Assembly (NCBI GenBank): GCA_964483155.1
Contig: CAZAAC010000009.1
Coordinates: 1 to 64,000, forward strand
Direction: 5' to 3'
Origin: JAAYYM01 sp964483155
GTDB taxonomy: Bacteria > Bacillota > Clostridia > Lachnospirales > Lachnospiraceae
Length of the DNA stretch: 64,000 nt
The notes beneath the pieces were generated by a model. That model was not told the DNA's origin. It saw only the letters and a list, made by a program, of their open reading frames with translations, and searched no databases. Shown in pieces: positions 60,422 through 64,000 of the stretch. Position numbers and translations under genes: made by a program. The first letter of the stretch is position 1; every line of letters begins with the position of its first letter.

Positions 60422-63400
60422 ATGCATAAAATCAGTGAAGATTTATTTCAGAGTGCGTTAGACCTTAATGAAACAATCGTATATGAGTATCATATAAATG
60501 AAGACGTTATAAGCTTTTCGGAAAATGTGAAAAATCATATTCCATTGCCGATGCGAGTTCCGTCATTTCTGAAAAAAATGAATACAAGAGGCAAATTGCA
60601 TCAAGATGATATCCAGAAGGCAATTACTTTTTTTAGCGCAAAGCAAGATGATGAAAAAGTTCATATTGATTATTTGCGCTTTTTGAATTTTGCGGGAGAA
60701 TATCAGTGGTATCAAGTAAAGGGAAGAATTATTTCTAGCAGTGATGGAAAACCAGAATTACTATATGGTACCCTTTCCTATATTGACGAAGATAAGAAAC
60801 AGCAAGACGAGTTTAATATGACATCAAGAGATTCGTTGACACAAGTGCTTAATACAGATGCGGTCGTATCTTCTGTTCAAGAATATCTTGCAAATATCCC
60901 GCAAGAGGTAATCCCTAATTTATTAATTATTGATATTGATGACTTTCGATCACTTGTGCATATATATGGTGAAGTGGTAGGAGATGGTGTTATTACAGAA
61001 GTGGCTCGATTATTGAAACGGGCATTCCGCGCCGCTGATATTATTGGCAGAGTCGATAAGGACAGATTTATAGTATTTATGAAGGGCGTCAGGTCGTCGC
61101 ACGTTCTATTAGAAAGGGCAATGTATATTTGCCAGACAATTAAGGAAGTATGGAAAGATTACGAGAAGTGTTGTGCACTTTCTGTCAGTGTCGGTATTTC
61201 AGCTATGTATATTGAAGAAGCTAATTTTTCTTCATTATACGAGAAGGCACTGGCGGCACTTAAAGATGCAAAGGAAAGCGGTAAGGATACTTATATATTA
61301 TATGCCAGAGATATGGAACGAATGGATAATACGATTAATCCAATACTCAGTACGAAGGAAATGGAATTGGTCAAGAATATCCTAAATCCAATGTGTACGT
61401 GGGCATATGCAGTTGACGAGAATTATCAGCTGTTATATAGGAATGATTTATTTCAGGACAGAATCTGTAATGCAGAGTCTGGATTATGCTATGTACAGAA
61501 TAATGGTTATGATGAGCCATGCCCGGATTGTCCAATCAGAAAGATGATGGAAAGTGAAACAGTAACAGATAGCGAAATATACTCTCCATTACTCAGGGCA
61601 GTATTGCCTATACGTACAACAAAGATAACGATGCGAAACGGTAAAAACATATTTTTACTTGCATCTATCAAAGAGGATGTCAATACGCAGATTGCAGCAC
61701 TAAATGATAGTACTGAGCGTTTTCAAGATGCAATTTATAAAATTGAGGATATTATATGGGATGTAAATTTGTCTAAAAATATTTGCGTCCGGATTAAAGA
61801 GCAAAATGTGTTGTCTATTGTTGAAAAGCGTATTGAGAATTATGAAAAGCTCCTTGAATTTTATAAAAATCAAGTTGTTTATGCAGAAGATTTAGAAGAA
61901 TTTAATCAGGCCGCAGATCCCCGATATTTGAGAGAGGCAATGAAGAGCGGGAAGACAATTATTTGTAAAGAAGTTCGTCTTCATACAACAGATGATACGT
62001 ATAAATGGTTTTCTATTTATACCACACTTGAACTGAGTAGCAGTAACACGGATTTTCGTTTATTTATTATTGCTCTAAATATTAATGATTCCAAGAGACG
62101 TTATCTTGAAATGGTGGAGACAAATATAAAGTATGAATTAATGAAATCACAGAGCTCCTTCCAAAAAGAAATGGCGCTTAATAATGAACGCTATGAAAAT
62201 GTCAATGAAATGACAGGGGTTCTTGTATTTGAATATTATAAGCCAGAAAATCGCTACTATCTTTGCTCTATGTTTGATGAAGTATTTAAAGTAGATAAGA
62301 GTATGTTAAAGGATGCATGGTCACTAATTGGAAGTCTGCGATGTCATAAGGATGATGCTGAGGCATTTGAGGCATTTAAAGAACGTGTGGAAAATGAATT
62401 CGAAACACAGAAAATCACCGTACGCTTATATAATAAATATGGCACGGCAATATGGTTCACAGTTATATTGCAGATGCTTCGTGGCCTAAATAATGAGCCA
62501 ATCCGTTTTCTTGGTACGCTACAAAATGTAAATGCCGAAATGGAAATCAAAGTTGAAATGGAGTATCGCGCAGATTATGATTCTTTAACAGGACTCTATA
62601 ATAGTGAAGCATTTTACCGTAAAGCCTCAGAGATCATTTATTTACATGCTGAGGATGCTTTTGCAATGCTTTCTGTAGACATAGATCACTTCCGAATTAT
62701 CAATGACCGATTTGGTATAGAGATAGGCAACAGAAGTTTACAGTTACTTGGTCGTGCAATCAGAGAGACACTACCGCAGGGCAGTCTTGCGAAACGTTAC
62801 CAGAGCGATGTATTTAGTATTCTTTTACCATACAGCAGCGATCAAGGTATTTTTGAGTATATGACAAGACTGTCGGAAAAGGCAAATGAATACTTTGATA
62901 AGCAGTGGTGTATTAGTCTATCCTATGGAATTTATAAGATTGTAGATAATTCATTACCGGTTCGTCTTATGTGTGATAGAGCACGCATTGTGAAGAAACA
63001 AATTAAAGGGAATTCTCTTATTAATTATGCTGTATATGATGATAAAATACGTCTTTTACAACGTGAGCAGGCTGAGATTGAGAGTGAAATGAATTCTGCA
63101 CTTGCAAATGGTGAGTTTGTAATGTATCTACAGCCGAAGGTGGATGTTATAACGGAGAAAATATGCGGCGCCGAAGCATTGGTGCGTTGGAAACATCCCA
63201 TCAGAGGGCTTCGTGTACCTGCAGTTTTTCTGGACCTGTTTGAGAGTAACGGATTTATTACCAAATTAGATGAATATATGTGGGAAGAAGCGTGTATATA
63301 TTTGTCGAAACTGAAAGAAGAAGGGCGCCTCATACCAATTTCTGTCAATATTTCGAGGGTACATATTCATAATACCGACCTGACAAAAACGCTCATGAAA

Positions 63401-63859
63401 TTGGTACAGAAATATAATTTAGAGCCGAAATGGTTAGAACTAGAGATTACGGAAAACTTATTTATAGATGATGTTACAGAACTTTTTCTTCAGATGAACA
63501 GATTAAAGGAAAAAGGATTTGTAATTCAAATGGATGATTTTGGATCTGGTTACTCATCCTTGAATATGTTAAGAAGAGCACCAGTGGATGTTTTAAAGAT
63601 TGATAGATTTTTCTTAGATGAGATTATGGCTACAGAGCGTGGTCGAATTATAGTCGAGACTTCTGTGAGAATGGCAAAGCAGCTTGATTTAATAGTGGTT
63701 GCCGAAGGCGTTGAGACAAAGGAGCAACTTGATTTTCTGCGTAGTATTAACTGTGATACTGCACAAGGTTTCTATTTTTCAAAACCAGTTTCTAATGAGG
63801 AATTCGGGCAATTATTAAGTGATAATATGAACAAAGATAATTCGAAAGAGGCATTATAA
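60422..63859 (+). CDS. Multidomain cyclic-di-GMP phosphodiesterase (PAS/degenerate GGDEF/EAL)
   Basis: An 1145-residue soluble protein. A PAS-like head (1-130) precedes a first GGDEF domain (about 135-300) whose motif is VDKDRF, so inactive as a cyclase. A sensor-like section with a Cys cluster (C at about 356, 367 and 370: CPDC) follows, then further PAS-like modules to about 710. A second GGDEF domain (about 714-880) is also degenerate (YQSDVF). The C-terminal EAL domain (885-1135) is complete: EALVRW, NIS, EITEN, DDFGSGYSSL, KIDRFF, AEGVE. It should hydrolyse cyclic-di-GMP, with the GGDEF parts as GTP or protein-binding regulators. GGAGG before ATG. Confidence 0.92.
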   Translation: MHKISEDLFQSALDLNETIVYEYHINEDVISFSENVKNHIPLPMRVPSFLKKMNTRGKLHQDDIQKAITFFSAKQDDEKVHIDYLRFLNFAGEYQWYQVKGRIISSSDGKPELLYGTLSYIDEDKKQQDEFNMTSRDSLTQVLNTDAVVSSVQEYLANIPQEVIPNLLIIDIDDFRSLVHIYGEVVGDGVITEVARLLKRAFRAADIIGRVDKDRFIVFMKGVRSSHVLLERAMYICQTIKEVWKDYEKCCALSVSVGISAMYIEEANFSSLYEKALAALKDAKESGKDTYILYARDMERMDNTINPILSTKEMELVKNILNPMCTWAYAVDENYQLLYRNDLFQDRICNAESGLCYVQNNGYDEPCPDCPIRKMMESETVTDSEIYSPLLRAVLPIRTTKITMRNGKNIFLLASIKEDVNTQIAALNDSTERFQDAIYKIEDIIWDVNLSKNICVRIKEQNVLSIVEKRIENYEKLLEFYKNQVVYAEDLEEFNQAADPRYLREAMKSGKTIICKEVRLHTTDDTYKWFSIYTTLELSSSNTDFRLFIIALNINDSKRRYLEMVETNIKYELMKSQSSFQKEMALNNERYENVNEMTGVLVFEYYKPENRYYLCSMFDEVFKVDKSMLKDAWSLIGSLRCHKDDAEAFEAFKERVENEFETQKITVRLYNKYGTAIWFTVILQMLRGLNNEPIRFLGTLQNVNAEMEIKVEMEYRADYDSLTGLYNSEAFYRKASEIIYLHAEDAFAMLSVDIDHFRIINDRFGIEIGNRSLQLLGRAIRETLPQGSLAKRYQSDVFSILLPYSSDQGIFEYMTRLSEKANEYFDKQWCISLSYGIYKIVDNSLPVRLMCDRARIVKKQIKGNSLINYAVYDDKIRLLQREQAEIESEMNSALANGEFVMYLQPKVDVITEKICGAEALVRWKHPIRGLRVPAVFLDLFESNGFITKLDEYMWEEACIYLSKLKEEGRLIPISVNISRVHIHNTDLTKTLMKLVQKYNLEPKWLELEITENLFIDDVTELFLQMNRLKEKGFVIQMDDFGSGYSSLNMLRRAPVDVLKIDRFFLDEIMATERGRIIVETSVRMAKQLDLIVVAEGVETKEQLDFLRSINCDTAQGFYFSKPVSNEEFGQLLSDNMNKDNSKEAL

Positions 63860-64000
63860 ATGAATAGTAAAAACAAAACGTTTTTTGGTATTCTCTTTGC
63901 AGTACTCCTTGTTGCGCTTATAGGAGAGACGATTCTATTAGTAGACTATAGAACGACGGTTAAGAGAGTATCAATTCAGCTGGAAAATGAACGAAAAAAA
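63860..64000 (+). CDS. Membrane-anchored protein, 3' end outside the window
   Basis: Starts on the base after the phosphodiesterase stop (TAAATG), with AAAGAGG nine bases before it. The 47 visible residues hold a short polar lead, one hydrophobic segment (FFGILFAVLLVALIGETILL) and the beginning of a coil. This looks like an N-terminal membrane anchor or signal segment of a sensor or receptor; no family can be named. Probably co-transcribed with the upstream phosphodiesterase. Confidence 0.7.
   Translation, partial: MNSKNKTFFGILFAVLLVALIGETILLVDYRTTVKRVSIQLENERKK

Overview
The window looks like a chromosomal stretch of a low-GC, anaerobic Firmicute, most probably a member of the Lachnospiraceae (Clostridia). 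Support comes from the AT-rich base composition, strong GGAGG-type ribosome binding sites, the paired large proteins at 10976-15856 that resemble the DUF5717/DUF5716 families I associate with Lachnospiraceae, an FeoB-associated Cys-rich mini-protein, the Ala/Pro/Glu linker of the first substrate-binding protein, and a carbohydrate-heavy gene content. Genus and species cannot be told from the sequence. A 10-N assembly gap lies at 28638-28647.

Region 1 (2-9757) is a sugar-alcohol or sugar catabolic locus: the tail of an ABC sugar-binding protein, a VOC protein, a PfkB kinase, a GatY-type class II aldolase, a LacI regulator, an FGGY kinase, a GatD-type galactitol-1-phosphate dehydrogenase, a GatZ-type aldolase subunit and an aldo/keto reductase. 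Two identical 14-bp palindromes (2643-2656, 4581-4594) are the probable LacI operators. The set makes sense as a hexitol/tagatose-phosphate route that uses an ABC importer and a kinase in place of the usual PTS. A convergent CobD/HisC-like aminotransferase ends the region.

Region 2 (10976-19376) is the most unusual part: a 1190-aa two-beta-domain plus helical-repeat protein, a divergent Hsp70-like protein that keeps a nucleotide-binding fold and a substrate-binding-like beta domain but has no lid, a TPR protein and a membrane-anchored coiled-coil protein, closely packed and followed by an amino-acid ABC permease and ATPase with no binding protein. A tRNA-Gly(CCC) and a PilZ protein follow.

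Region 3 (20072-33517) is mostly housekeeping: purC-purB, feoA-feoB plus a small Cys-rich protein under twin palindromes, a MarR/flavin-split-barrel pair, a chemoreceptor, a gapped LysR gene, purA, a HAD phosphatase, and ugd-uxs for UDP-xylose.

Region 4 (33550-50969) holds signalling and sugar genes: a LacI-like sensor fused to a diguanylate cyclase, a DEAD-box helicase with a possible leader-peptide attenuator, an alpha-galactoside operon (GH36, GPH symporter, GH13), an SPFH/zinc-ribbon protein, a soluble chemoreceptor with a C-terminal sugar-binding-protein domain, a PsiE-like membrane protein, an OFA-family transporter and a cysteine synthase homologue.

Region 5 (51038-64000) has serS, a zinc-dependent phospholipase C-like protein, an overlapping NYN-LOTUS / Gfo-Idh-MocA / cytoplasmic GH9 operon, rpsT, lepA-hemW, and a large EAL phosphodiesterase with two degenerate GGDEF domains. 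Cyclic-di-GMP input (33777), output (19505) and breakdown (60422) genes are all present. All calls come from reading the translations and DNA by eye; no database search was possible.
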